A stretch of DNA of 64,000 bases, from the NCBI RefSeq assembly GCF_002007205.1, contig NZ_LAZS01000006.1:62001-126000 (forward strand), read 5' to 3'. The notes beneath the pieces are model-generated. The model ran no database searches, was not told the DNA's origin, and was given only the letters and a program-made list of their open reading frames with translations. This document shows positions 1 to 8,614 of this stretch, piece by piece. The DNA comes from Ensifer adhaerens. GTDB taxonomy: Bacteria; Pseudomonadota; Alphaproteobacteria; Rhizobiales; Rhizobiaceae. Position numbers and translations under genes: made by a program. Each line of letters starts with the position of its first letter. Within the stretch, counting starts at the first letter, position 1.

Positions 1-274
1 GCACGGCCCGGCGCTGGGCGGAAGCCGACCAACGGGCGATACGCTGGAGATCGACCCCGTTCATGCAGCGGCCGGTCATCTGCAGCTTCGTGCCATTGGG
101 GTAGCCGGCGCGAACGGCCGAGGATGATGATGGCCAGGCGCGCGCATTGAGCACGTCGTTCCAGTCGACGCCGGAGACTTCCCAGGCGACAAACGTACTT
201 GCACCGGCGGGAAGTGCCGCGGAGATCGACCCGGCCAGGATGGCCGCCGGCACCAGCTTGTTCAACATGCCCAT
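1..274 (-). CDS. SH3-like domain exported protein (C-terminus cut by window edge)
   Basis: The reading frame starts at an ATG at 274 (a second in-frame ATG lies at 268) and runs off the left edge after about 91 codons. Residues 1-26 form a signal peptide: a Lys, a hydrophobic Ala/Leu/Ile stretch, then a likely cleavage after the ALPAGA segment. The mature part contains DVLNARAWPSSSS followed by YPNGTKL, which matches the bacterial SH3-like (SH3b) pattern found in small exported rhizobial proteins. Such domains usually bind cell-wall or surface ligands, but the target is not known for this family. The partner gene, if any, is outside the window. Confidence 0.7.
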   Translation of the reverse strand, partial: MGMLNKLVPAAILAGSISAALPAGASTFVAWEVSGVDWNDVLNARAWPSSSSAVRAGYPNGTKLQMTGRCMNGVDLQRIARWSASAQRRAV

Positions 275-435
275 CTCGAATGCCCCCTCGTTCGGGCCGC
301 CCGTTGCTGCGGCAGAATGCAGAATGCGACCCCTCGGCTGAATTGCAGCTGAATGGATTTCACAAGCGATATGGCGTGCCTCACCATCCGGGGAACATGA
401 AGCCGCCCGTCCCGGTTTTCCGGGACGGTGCTTTG

Positions 436-708
436 TCAGCCCGGCAGGCGGCAGACGGCGCCGGTGAGCCGCGCGACCACGGGGCGGACCATGAGCACGC
501 AGACGAAGGCGACCGGCATGGCGAGCGCGTAGGAGTTGAGCACGCGGGCCGGGTAGCCGGCGTCGATGCCGGTATTGGCGGCGACGATGACGCAGCACAT
601 CAGGAACGCCATGATCGCCGACATGAAGAAGGCGAAGGCGACGGGGGCGGCGCGCGGCGGCAGCTTGCGGCTGCGCGCGAGCCGCGGCGGCGATAGGGTA
701 TCTTCCAT
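436..708 (-). CDS. DUF2798 small membrane protein
   Basis: A 90-residue protein. I chose the ATG at 708 because an AGGAGA ribosome-binding site sits just upstream; a longer frame reaches 741 but has no such site. The protein has a basic N-terminus (residues 1-22) and two hydrophobic segments (about 25-47 and 57-80), the usual layout of DUF2798 inner-membrane proteins. Their biochemical role is unknown. It is divergent from a LysR regulator that begins about 150 bases away, an arrangement that suggests the regulator controls this gene. Confidence 0.7.
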   Translation of the reverse strand: MEDTLSPPRLARSRKLPPRAAPVAFAFFMSAIMAFLMCCVIVAANTGIDAGYPARVLNSYALAMPVAFVCVLMVRPVVARLTGAVCRLPG

Positions 709-822
709 CAGAAGTCTCCTGGGATTGAGCGCGGGGACCATCCCTTTGCTTCGGGCCGCACTATACGGATCGCATCACGGCCAGGTAGGCCATTGCAGCC
801 ACCTTCAGAAATAGGCAAAACT

Positions 823-846
823 ATCGAATGATAGAATTTATTCGAT
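823..846. promoter_or_regulatory. Probable LysR-box palindrome in the DUF2798/LysR divergent region
   Basis: ATCGAAT is followed after 10 bases by ATTCGAT, a perfect 7-base inverted repeat with the spacing of a LysR T-N11-A site. It overlaps an ATG at 845, which argues that the LysR gene starts at the next in-frame ATG (857). The likely binder is the adjacent LysR protein; this is inferred from position and symmetry. Confidence 0.55.
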
Positions 847-856
847 GGATGTCATT

Positions 857-1777
857 ATGGACACGTTGCGCGGAGTGGAGAGTTTTGTCCGGAGCGTCGA
901 GGAAGGCAGCATCGCTGCGGCCGCGCGAAGGTTGGGGATCACCCCGGCTGCCGCAAGCCAGAACATCGCGCGGCTGGAACGCACGCTCGGAAGCCGGCTG
1001 CTCAGCCGCACCACGCGCCAGCTTGGCCTGACCGAGAGCGGCCGGATTTACTACGAACGCGTACGCGGCGTGGTGCATGAGCTGGAGCTTGCGGCCGCGG
1101 CCGTTTCGGCGCTGAGCAGCGAGCCGCGCGGCCCGCTCAAGATCGCCTCGTCCGTCGCCTTCGGCCGCCATGTGGTGGCGTCGCTCGTGCCGTCCTTCGC
1201 CGCCCGGTACCCTGATGTCTCAATCGAGCTCGTCGTTACCGACCGGGAGATCGATCACATCGGCGAAGGCATCGACATCAGCGTGCGCTTCGGCCTGCAA
1301 CTGGAACAGGGGCTGATCGCGCGCAAGCTTGCCTCCGTGCCGATGATCATCTGCGCGGCACCTGGCTATCTCGAGCGACACGGCCGTCCGCAACGGCCGG
1401 AAGACCTCGCGCACCATGACTGCCTCGTCTACCGCTATGCCGGCCACGGTCGCATCTTTCGCTGGGCATTCAACCGCGACGGCCTGCGTTTCGAGCCGGA
1501 ACTGAAGGCGACGATCGTCAGCAATGACATCGACACGCTCGCCGAAATGGCGATCGCCGGCGCCGGCATCACCCGGCTCGGCGCCTTCATCGCGGCACCG
1601 CTGATCGAACGGGGACTTGTGGTGCCGCTTTTCGGCGGATTGCCGGAGGCTGGCGTGGCCAACACCGACCACGAACCCTTCGATTTCTACGCCTGCTTTG
1701 CCGACCGCCAGGCGCAGACCCCGAAAGTGCGGGCGTTCATCGAGCATGCCGCAGAATCGTTGAAAGGGCGCTGGTAG
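857..1777 (+). CDS. LysR-family transcriptional regulator
   Basis: About 306 residues, normal for the family. The N-terminus is a winged helix-turn-helix (residues 1-60) with the typical FVRSVEEGSIAAAARRLG segment. The remainder is a LysR substrate-binding domain that includes the FGRHVVASLVPSFAARYPDV region. The start at 857 gives the standard LysR N-terminus MDTLRGVESF; an upstream in-frame ATG at 845 overlaps the palindrome and is less likely. It is divergent from the DUF2798 gene, its probable target. The effector cannot be read from the sequence. Confidence 0.9.
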   Translation: MDTLRGVESFVRSVEEGSIAAAARRLGITPAAASQNIARLERTLGSRLLSRTTRQLGLTESGRIYYERVRGVVHELELAAAAVSALSSEPRGPLKIASSVAFGRHVVASLVPSFAARYPDVSIELVVTDREIDHIGEGIDISVRFGLQLEQGLIARKLASVPMIICAAPGYLERHGRPQRPEDLAHHDCLVYRYAGHGRIFRWAFNRDGLRFEPELKATIVSNDIDTLAEMAIAGAGITRLGAFIAAPLIERGLVVPLFGGLPEAGVANTDHEPFDFYACFADRQAQTPKVRAFIEHAAESLKGRW

Positions 1778-1899
1778 GCGTCACGCAGCGCTGTGCGCGA
1801 CCGGATCGCGAACCTGATCGTCGGCTCGTTTGCGCTTGATCCCCATCGGCAGGGTCTCTATCTCATTGTCTCCCGCCGCATTGATCCCGGAGACGCATC

Positions 1900-4008
1900 T
1901 TGTCCGTATTCAGCAACCTCCCCGAAGCTCCCGTCGCCGCCAAGAAGCCGGTCAACGACACCCGGCACGGCATCACCCGCACCGACGACTATGCCTGGCT
2001 GCGCGCGGACAATTGGCAGGCGATGTTCAAGGATCCCTCGATCCTCGATCCTGATATCCGCAAGCATCTGGAGGCCGAAAACGCCTACATGAACGCGGCG
2101 ATGGATGACACCAAGGCACTTCAGAAGACGCTGTTTGCCGAGATGCGCGGCCGGATCAAGGAGGACGACAGCTCGATCCCGGTCAAGGACGGTCCCTTCG
2201 CCTACGGCCATGCCTATGTCACCGGCGGCGAGCAGCCGCGTTACTTCCGCATTCCCCGTGACGGCGACCACAAGGACGAGGCGATCCGGCAATTGCTGCT
2301 CGACGGCGACAAGGAAGCCGAAGGCAAGGCCTATTTCCGCCTTGGCGGGCTCGACCATTCGACCGACCATAGCCTCGGCATCTGGGGTTATGACGACAAG
2401 GGTTCGGAATATTTCACGCTTCGGGTGCGCGACCTCGCAACGGGCGAAGACCTGGCAGACGTGATCGAGAACACCGGCGGCGGCGGCGCCTGGGCGCCCG
2501 ATGGCAAGAGCTTCTTCTACACAGTACTCGACGACAACCACCGCCCGTCGAAGATCTTCCACCATATCCTCGGCACCGCCCAGGCGGACGATCGGTTGGT
2601 CTTCGAGGAGACGGATCCGGGCTTCTTCATGTCGGTCGGCGGTTCGCTGCTCGACGACTTCATCTACATCGACATTCACGATCACGAGACCAGCGAGTAC
2701 CGGCTGCTTTCGACCAAGGATCTCCTGGCTGAGCCGAAGCTCGTCGCCGAGCGCGTCACCGGCCTCGAATACGCGATGACCGAAGGCGGCGACGTCTTCT
2801 ACATCCTCACCAATGCCGACGGCGCCAAGGACTTCAAGATCGTCGAAGCGCCGGTCGAAGCACCGGGCAAGGAGAACTGGCGCGAGGTCGTGCCACACAA
2901 GCCGGGCACGCTGATCCTCAGCCACATGGCCTATGCCCGCCACCTCGTCTGGCTGCAGCGACGCGAAGGCCTGCCGGAGATCGTCATCCGCGACCGCAAG
3001 ACCGGCGAAGAGCATGCGATCGCCTTTGCGGAAGAAGCCTATTCGCTCGGGCTTTCGGGTGCCGCCGAATACGACACCGACGTCATCCGCTTCTCCTACT
3101 CGTCGATGACGACGCCGTCGCAGCTCTTCGACTACGACATGGCGACGCGCGCGCGCACGCTTCTGAAGACCCAGGAAGTGCCCTCCGGCCACAACCCGGA
3201 CGACTATGTCACCCGCCGCGTCTTTGCGCCTTCCTTCGACGGCACCGGAGTGCCGGTGACGCTGCTTTACCGCAAGGACACACCGCTCGACGGTTCGGCG
3301 CCCTGCCTGCTCTATGGCTATGGCGCCTATGGCATCACCATTCCGGCGGGCTTCAACACCAATTGCCTGTCGCTCGCCGACCGCGGCTTCGTCTACGCCA
3401 TCGCCCATATCCGCGGCGGCAAGGATCGCGGCTTTGCCTGGTACGAAGACGGCAAGATGGCCAAGAAGACCAATACCTTCAAGGATTTCATCGCCGCCGC
3501 TGACTATCTGAATCAACAGAAGTTCACGTCCTACGCAAAGATCGTCGCCGAAGGCGGCTCGGCGGGCGGCATGCTGATGGGCGCGATCGCCAACATTGCA
3601 CCGGAAAAGTTCGCCGGCATCATCGCCGCGGTGCCCTTCGTCGACGTGCTCAACACCATGCTCGACGACACGCTGCCGCTGACCCCGCCGGAATGGCCGG
3701 AGTGGGGCAACCCGATCGAGAGCCGCGCGTTCTACGACATCATCGCCGGCTACTCGCCCTACGACAATGTCGGCGCCAAACCCTATCCGGCGATCCTGGC
3801 GCTCGGCGGTCTCACCGATCCGCGCGTCACCTATTGGGAACCGGCGAAATGGGTCGCACGGCTGCGCGAGAAGACAACGGGCGGCGAGCCGATCCTGATG
3901 AAGACCAACATGGACGCCGGCCATGGCGGCGCCTCGGGACGCTTCCAGCGGCTCGAAGAGATCGCCTTCGAATATGCCTTCGCCATCAAGGTCGCCGGCA
4001 AGATGTAA
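1900..4008 (+). CDS. ptrB: Oligopeptidase B (S9A serine peptidase)
   Basis: A 702-residue prolyl-oligopeptidase-family enzyme that cleaves short peptides after Lys or Arg. It has an N-terminal seven-bladed beta-propeller (about residues 70-410) and a C-terminal alpha/beta hydrolase domain. The catalytic triad is visible as Ser554 in EGGSAGG, Asp640 in GLTDPRV and His675 in GHGGASGRF. The PPEWPEWGNP stretch is typical of oligopeptidase B rather than prolyl oligopeptidase. There is no signal peptide, so it is expected in the cytoplasm. The start is a TTG with GGAG upstream. It stands alone on the plus strand, 69 bases before a DUF1697 gene. Confidence 0.93.
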   Translation: MSVFSNLPEAPVAAKKPVNDTRHGITRTDDYAWLRADNWQAMFKDPSILDPDIRKHLEAENAYMNAAMDDTKALQKTLFAEMRGRIKEDDSSIPVKDGPFAYGHAYVTGGEQPRYFRIPRDGDHKDEAIRQLLLDGDKEAEGKAYFRLGGLDHSTDHSLGIWGYDDKGSEYFTLRVRDLATGEDLADVIENTGGGGAWAPDGKSFFYTVLDDNHRPSKIFHHILGTAQADDRLVFEETDPGFFMSVGGSLLDDFIYIDIHDHETSEYRLLSTKDLLAEPKLVAERVTGLEYAMTEGGDVFYILTNADGAKDFKIVEAPVEAPGKENWREVVPHKPGTLILSHMAYARHLVWLQRREGLPEIVIRDRKTGEEHAIAFAEEAYSLGLSGAAEYDTDVIRFSYSSMTTPSQLFDYDMATRARTLLKTQEVPSGHNPDDYVTRRVFAPSFDGTGVPVTLLYRKDTPLDGSAPCLLYGYGAYGITIPAGFNTNCLSLADRGFVYAIAHIRGGKDRGFAWYEDGKMAKKTNTFKDFIAAADYLNQQKFTSYAKIVAEGGSAGGMLMGAIANIAPEKFAGIIAAVPFVDVLNTMLDDTLPLTPPEWPEWGNPIESRAFYDIIAGYSPYDNVGAKPYPAILALGGLTDPRVTYWEPAKWVARLREKTTGGEPILMKTNMDAGHGGASGRFQRLEEIAFEYAFAIKVAGKM

Positions 4009-4077
4009 TCGGGTCGGGATGAGGAAGGCTGTTCGGTTTTCCCCATCCTGCTCTCATTTGATCTGTGAAAGCCCGCC

Positions 4078-4596
4078 ATGCCCGTTCACGTCGCCCTGCT
4101 GCGTGCCGTCAATGTCGGCGGCACTTCCTCGCTTTCGATGGCCGATCTCAAGGCCATCTGCGAGGGGCTCGGCTTTGCCGGCGTGAAGACCTACATTCAG
4201 AGCGGCAACGTCCTGTTCCGCTCGGACCTGGCATCGGCGGAAGCAGCCGCGATGCTGGACGACGCGCTTCAGGACAAACTCGGGAAAGCGCCGGGCGTGA
4301 TGATCCGGACGGGTGCGCAACTGCGGGCGATCGCCGATCGGGCGCCCTTCCCGGACGCAAAGCCCAACCTTCTGCATGTCGTGTTCCTGCGAGATCCGGC
4401 GCCGGCCGACGCGCTCGACAGGCTCATCGCCCCCGATGGGGAAGAAGTGCAGATCGCCGGAAGCGAGATCTACATCCACTTCCCGAACGGCTCCGGACGT
4501 TCGAAACTCAAACTGCCGGCCGACAAGCCCGGCACCGCCCGCAATCTCAACACGGTGCGCAAGCTCGCCGACCTGGCGCTTGAGATGGAGAGCTGA
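4078..4596 (+). CDS. DUF1697 family protein
   Basis: A 172-residue protein starting at an ATG; I see no strong ribosome-binding site, and the codon context sets the start. It carries the DUF1697 hallmarks: the N-terminal VALLRAVNVGG, YIQSGNVLF about 45 residues in, and a C-terminal ARNLNTVRKLADLA that resembles the end of the family. The function is not established. It follows ptrB closely on the same strand and may be read through from it. It is convergent with the TetR gene, with two 40-base repeats between them. Confidence 0.88.
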   Translation: MPVHVALLRAVNVGGTSSLSMADLKAICEGLGFAGVKTYIQSGNVLFRSDLASAEAAAMLDDALQDKLGKAPGVMIRTGAQLRAIADRAPFPDAKPNLLHVVFLRDPAPADALDRLIAPDGEEVQIAGSEIYIHFPNGSGRSKLKLPADKPGTARNLNTVRKLADLALEMES

Positions 4597-4610
4597 CGCA
4601 CGGCAATAGC

Positions 4611-4706
4611 GCAATCCCGGACGGAAAACCGCTCCGCACTTTTCCTGGGACGAGCTTTTGTACGACGCAATCCCGGACGGAAAACCGCTCCGCACTTTTC
4701 CTGGGA
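4611..4706. repeat. Two direct 40-bp copies of a palindromic intergenic repeat
   Basis: Copies at 4611-4650 and 4667-4706 are identical over 40 bases, with a 56-base period. Each holds an imperfect stem with GGAAAA on the left and TTTTCC on the right, flanked by TCCCGG and CCTGGGA arms. The pair lies between the convergent DUF1697 and TetR genes and could end transcription in both directions. The same GGAAAA...TTTTCC core recurs at 29879-29979. The copy near 4017-4048, after ptrB, may be a degenerate relative. Confidence 0.8.
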
Positions 4707-4710
4707 TTGC

Positions 4711-5328
4711 TCAAGCGGAGGCCGGCTGGAACAGCAGCCGGACGAAGGACCGGAGCACGAGCAGTTGCTGCGGCAGGCTTTCGGGCTGCTTCAGCGCCTT
4801 CGACAGGATGATACCGCCTTCGAGCACGGTCGAAACCATGTCGGCAAGCTGGTCGACATCGAGCGCCTCGCGCGGCCGGTAGATGCGCATGATCTCCTCG
4901 AACATCGAGCCGAAGCGCCGGCGCCACATCAGCGCGGCCTGCCGGTTGATTTCCTGGATCTCGCGATCGAAGGCGCGCTCCTGGGTGCACATGACGGCGA
5001 CGAGGCAGCCGGGATGGCCGTTTGGCAGGTCGGCCAGAATCTCCGACAGCATCTTCAGTCCCAGGAGGAAAGCCTGCAACGGATCGTCGGCCAGTTGATG
5101 GGCGCGGCCGAAGATCTCGTCGTAAATGCGCTCGTCGTTCTCGATGTAACGTTCGAGCAAGGCGCGCGCGAGTTCGTTCTTGTCCCGGAAATGGTAGAAA
5201 AAACCGCTCTTGGTGATGCCGGTCTCGGCGATCAGTTCGTCGATCGAGGTCGCGCCGAAGCCCTTGGCCAGGACCGCAGCCTCGGCAACATCGAGGATTC
5301 TCGCCCGCGTTTCCTCACCCTTTCGCAT
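4711..5328 (-). CDS. TetR/AcrR-family regulator
   Basis: A 205-residue repressor-type protein. The N-terminal TetR helix-turn-helix covers about residues 8-55, with ILDVAEAAVLAKGF, the recognition segment TGITKSGFFYHF and the following helix. The C-terminal ligand domain resembles those of fatty-acid or redox-linked regulators of the AcuR/NemR type, but I cannot name the ligand. It is divergent from a homocysteine S-methyltransferase gene and has a palindrome just upstream of its start, which suggests autoregulation and control of the methyltransferase. Confidence 0.88.
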   Translation of the reverse strand: MRKGEETRARILDVAEAAVLAKGFGATSIDELIAETGITKSGFFYHFRDKNELARALLERYIENDERIYDEIFGRAHQLADDPLQAFLLGLKMLSEILADLPNGHPGCLVAVMCTQERAFDREIQEINRQAALMWRRRFGSMFEEIMRIYRPREALDVDQLADMVSTVLEGGIILSKALKQPESLPQQLLVLRSFVRLLFQPASA

Positions 5329-5339
5329 TAGCCGCTCCC

Positions 5340-5350
5340 TACCATTGGTA
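5340..5350. promoter_or_regulatory. Possible TetR operator
   Basis: TACC-ATT-GGTA is a short inverted repeat 12 bases upstream of the TetR start codon. Short TACC/GGTA dyads are common cores of operators for TetR proteins of this size. The assignment rests on symmetry and position only. Confidence 0.35.
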
Positions 5351-5564
5351 CGGTTTCCAGCAACAACACGGCGACCAGCCCATAGCGCAGTGACGAGAAC
5401 TCGACGGTAAGCTACTGATTTTACGACAGTAATTTAGTATATTAGCAATAGTATACCGCAAGTCGCCTAGTTTAGAAGATGATGATAAGGCAGAAATTTA
5501 CTTGGCTCTGGGGAAAGGAGGCGTCCCCCAGCCCATCAGCAAGACTGAACCGGTGGAGACCGAT

Positions 5565-6521
5565 ATGGCCAAGTACAGACGCAGCCTGCCGCTCTTGAAG
5601 GGTGGACTGTTCCTGAGTGACGGCGGCATAGAAACGACGCTGATCTTCCATGAGGGCATCGCCCTTCCGCATTTCGCCGCCTTCGTGCTCATTTCGACGG
5701 CGGACGGACGCCGACGCCTGCTCGACTACTACAGGCGATACCTCGCGATCGCGCAGCAACACGGCACAGGCTTCGTGCTCGACACACCCACCTGGCGCGC
5801 CAGCGCCGACTGGGGCAAGAAGCTCGGCTATGACGCCGCCGCCCTCGCCGAAGTCAACCAGAACGCCATCTACATGCTGGCGGAACTGCGCGCCGAGTAC
5901 GAACGCCCGCAAGCGCCGATCGTGCTGAGCGGCGCCATCGGGCCACGCGGCGACGGCTATCGCCTGGGCCGCATGGGTGCCGACGAGGCCGAGGATTATC
6001 ACGCGCCACAGATTTCCGCCTTTGCCGCCAGCGACGCCGATATCGTCGGCGCCTATACGCTGACCAGCATCGACGAGGCGACCGGCATTGCCCGGGCGGC
6101 CCAGAGCCACGGCATGCCCTGCTCGATTGCCTTCACGGTGGAAACCGACGGCCGGCTGCCGGACGGCCGCACACTTCAGACCGCGATCGAAACCGTGGAT
6201 GCGGCGACCGGCGGCTATCCGCACTATTACATGGTCAACTGCGCTCATCCCGACCATTTCGAGGCGAGCCTCGATGCCGAAAGCGCCTGGGTTCAGCGCA
6301 TCGCCGGCATCCGCGCCAATGCCTCGACCAAGAGCCATGCCGAACTTGACGACAGTGAAACGCTCGATGCCGGGGACCCCATCGACCTCGGCCGGCGCTA
6401 TCGAACGCTGACGACGCATTTGCCACGATTGCGCATCCTTGGCGGCTGCTGCGGCACCGACCATCGCCACATCGCGGCAATCTGCGAGGCCTGCCTTCCA
6501 CCGACGGCGCTCAGCGCCTGA
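5565..6521 (+). CDS. Homocysteine S-methyltransferase family protein
   Basis: A 318-residue protein when started at the ATG at 5565, which has GGTGGAG upstream; an in-frame ATG at 5502 would add 21 poorly structured residues. It opens with FLSDGGIETTL, the usual start of the MHT barrel. The three zinc-ligand cysteines are visible: one in MVNCAHP and two in GGCCGTDHRHI near the C-terminus. Family members move a methyl group from S-methylmethionine or another donor to homocysteine. It is a cytoplasmic single-domain enzyme without the B12 domains of MetH. It is divergent from, and probably controlled by, the TetR gene. Confidence 0.88.
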   Translation: MAKYRRSLPLLKGGLFLSDGGIETTLIFHEGIALPHFAAFVLISTADGRRRLLDYYRRYLAIAQQHGTGFVLDTPTWRASADWGKKLGYDAAALAEVNQNAIYMLAELRAEYERPQAPIVLSGAIGPRGDGYRLGRMGADEAEDYHAPQISAFAASDADIVGAYTLTSIDEATGIARAAQSHGMPCSIAFTVETDGRLPDGRTLQTAIETVDAATGGYPHYYMVNCAHPDHFEASLDAESAWVQRIAGIRANASTKSHAELDDSETLDAGDPIDLGRRYRTLTTHLPRLRILGGCCGTDHRHIAAICEACLPPTALSA

Positions 6522-6674
6522 GGCGCGTGGCCCCGCCCTCCCAGCCCTCTCGCAAGCAATTGCGGGAGGGCACCCTGCGGTCCCCGCCCTCGCGAAAGCC
6601 ACACTGCTCGTGTAGACTTACGTCGAAAGGACGGCAGCCGGACCATCCCGGCAGAAGCCGTTGACCGCCCTGTC

Positions 6675-8180
6675 ATGAATTATGTTCCCCCGTCGCCGAC
6701 CGGAAATGCCGAGGCCTTTGCCTTCGACAACAGCTATGCGCGCCTGCCGCAACAGTTCTTCGCGCGGGTCGAACCGACCCTTGTCGCGGAGCCCTGGCTG
6801 ATCAAGCTCAACAGGCCGCTCGCCGAGGAACTGGGGCTCGACGTCGCCACGCTCGAGCGCGAGGGTGCAGCGATCTTCTCGGGAAACCGCCTGCCTGCGG
6901 GCGCCGACCCGATTGCCATGGCCTATGCCGGCCACCAGTTCGGCACCTTCGTGCCGCAGCTTGGCGACGGCCGGGCGATCCTTATCGGCGAGGTCATCGA
7001 TCGCAACGGACTGCGGCGCGACATCCAGCTGAAAGGACCGGGCCAGACCCCCTTCTCTCGGCGTGGCGACGGGCGCGCGGCGCTCGGGCCGGTGCTGCGC
7101 GAATACATCGTCAGTGAGGCGATGTTTGCGCTCGGCATTCCGACCACGCGGGCGCTTGCCGCCGTCGTTACCGGACAGCCGGTCTATCGCGAACAGATCC
7201 TGCCCGGCGCCATCGTGACGCGGGTCGCGGCAAGCCATATGCGCGTCGGCACCTTCCAGTTCTTTGCCGCGCGCGGCGACATGGCGTCGGTAAAGGTCCT
7301 TGCCGACTACGCGATCGAGCGCCACTACCCCGACATCAAGAACGATGAACGGCCTTATCTCGCCTTCTTCAAGGCGGTGACTGCGCGCCAGGCGGAGCTG
7401 ATCGCCCGCTGGCTGCATGTCGGCTTCATCCATGGCGTGATGAACACCGACAACATGACGATTTCGGGCGAAACGATCGACTTCGGCCCTTGCGCCTTCC
7501 TCGACGCTTACGACCCGAAGAAGGTCTTCTCCTCGATCGACCAGATCGGCCGTTACGCCTATGCGAGCCAGCCTGCGATCGGGCAGTGGAACCTGGCGCG
7601 TCTGGCAGAAACGCTGGTGCCGCTCTTCGACGACAACCAGGACACGGCAGTCGAACTGGCAAACGATGCGCTCGGCGAGTATGGCGCGATCTTCCAGCGC
7701 CATTGGCTGGACGGCATGCGGCGCAAGATCGGGGTGGTCACGAACGAGGAAGGCGATCTCGATCTGGTGCAGGCGCTGCTGACGGCCATGCACCAGGGAG
7801 AGGCCGATTTCACGCTCACCTTCCGGCGGCTCTGCGACAGCGCCCGCGACCCGGCGACCGACACCGTGCTTGCCTCGACCTTTGCTTCGGCCGAGGCAAT
7901 CGCGACGTGGCTTCAGGATTGGCGTGAGCGGCTTGGCCGCGAGACGGCGACGCCTGACGAGCGCTCGACAGTCATGAAGAGCGTCAACCCAGCCTATATC
8001 CCGCGCAACCACCGGATCGAAGAAGCGATCGTGGCGGCGACCGAGGATGCGGACTTCTCGCTCTTCGAGGCCCTGGTCGAAGTCACCGCCAATCCCTTCG
8101 CCGACCAGCCGCAATTTGCCCGCTACCAGGCTCCACCAAGCCCCGAAGAAGAAGTCCAGCGGACCTTCTGCGGTACGTAG
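6675..8180 (+). CDS. selO: Protein adenylyltransferase SelO (YdiU family)
   Basis: A 501-residue pseudokinase-fold enzyme that transfers AMP from ATP to Ser, Thr or Tyr of proteins in redox control. The family core is intact: MAYAGHQFG, KGPGQTPFSRRGDGRAALG, VMNTDNM with the metal-binding Asn and Asp, and IDFGPCAFLD. It ends in TFCGT; the penultimate-region Cys is conserved and corresponds to selenocysteine in some eukaryotic homologs. It has no export signal. No strong ribosome-binding site precedes the ATG at 6675. It stands alone, with a hairpin after it. Confidence 0.94.
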   Translation: MNYVPPSPTGNAEAFAFDNSYARLPQQFFARVEPTLVAEPWLIKLNRPLAEELGLDVATLEREGAAIFSGNRLPAGADPIAMAYAGHQFGTFVPQLGDGRAILIGEVIDRNGLRRDIQLKGPGQTPFSRRGDGRAALGPVLREYIVSEAMFALGIPTTRALAAVVTGQPVYREQILPGAIVTRVAASHMRVGTFQFFAARGDMASVKVLADYAIERHYPDIKNDERPYLAFFKAVTARQAELIARWLHVGFIHGVMNTDNMTISGETIDFGPCAFLDAYDPKKVFSSIDQIGRYAYASQPAIGQWNLARLAETLVPLFDDNQDTAVELANDALGEYGAIFQRHWLDGMRRKIGVVTNEEGDLDLVQALLTAMHQGEADFTLTFRRLCDSARDPATDTVLASTFASAEAIATWLQDWRERLGRETATPDERSTVMKSVNPAYIPRNHRIEEAIVAATEDADFSLFEALVEVTANPFADQPQFARYQAPPSPEEEVQRTFCGT

Positions 8181-8187
8181 GCGCCAT

Positions 8188-8227
8188 CCAGGAACGCGCC
8201 GGCACGCCTGCTGCCGGCGGCTCCTGG
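8188..8227. terminator. Hairpin after selO
   Basis: CCAGGA and GCCGGCA pair with TGCCGGC and TCCTGG across a 7-base loop, forming a strong stem immediately after the selO stop. The following bases are only partly T-rich (CCTTTCC), so termination may be weak or Rho-assisted. Confidence 0.5.
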
Positions 8228-8614
8228 CCTTTCCACTGAGACAGATTCACCAAACCGCTCTATCCGCCTGTTTTTACAGATGCGCGAGCCGGAGCCCACC
8301 CCGGCACGCCCGCGTCACCGGCCGCACGAGCCTCAGCGGAGCCATCCGCCATCGGCTGGCGCATCGCCTTGAGCGCAACCCTATTGCGGGCCTGCGAAAA
8401 TTGCCGCGGTGCGGAATGTGGCTATTGAAAGGCAGGTGCGGCGCGTTAGGTGCTAACGGGACAGGCGCTCTGCGCCTCCCCGACCGGGCTGCCGCGACAT
8501 GGCTCGCGACCGCCACTTCCGAAGCCCACCCTGTCTCACGCGGCCCCGGCGAAGGACCGCCGCAATGGAAAAAACCGTGCCACGGCACCGTTCTTCAATG
8601 CGGGAGTTCCCACC
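8228..8614. other. Gene-free stretch upstream of the glucose dehydrogenase
   Basis: About 390 bases lie between the hairpin after selO and the next start codon. I see no convincing ORF, tRNA or riboswitch core. A small hairpin, AGGCGC-TCT-GCGCCT, sits near 8463-8477. An in-frame extension of the downstream gene back to 8450 exists, but it has no membrane-helix character and no ribosome-binding site. The stretch probably holds the gcd promoter and a long leader. Confidence 0.5.

Noticed and set aside
1858-3924. 688-codon minus-strand frame opposite oligopeptidase B
   Set aside because: Composition is His/Arg/Val-rich and featureless, with no ribosome-binding site; the plus-strand catalytic motifs are unambiguous.
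5405-5564. SAM-II or SAH riboswitch ahead of the homocysteine S-methyltransferase
   Set aside because: The AT-rich leader has no recognisable pseudoknot core of either class.
8228-8614. Riboswitch (cobalamin or other) ahead of the glucose dehydrogenase
   Set aside because: I looked for a B12-box or other conserved core and found none; only a small GC hairpin is present.
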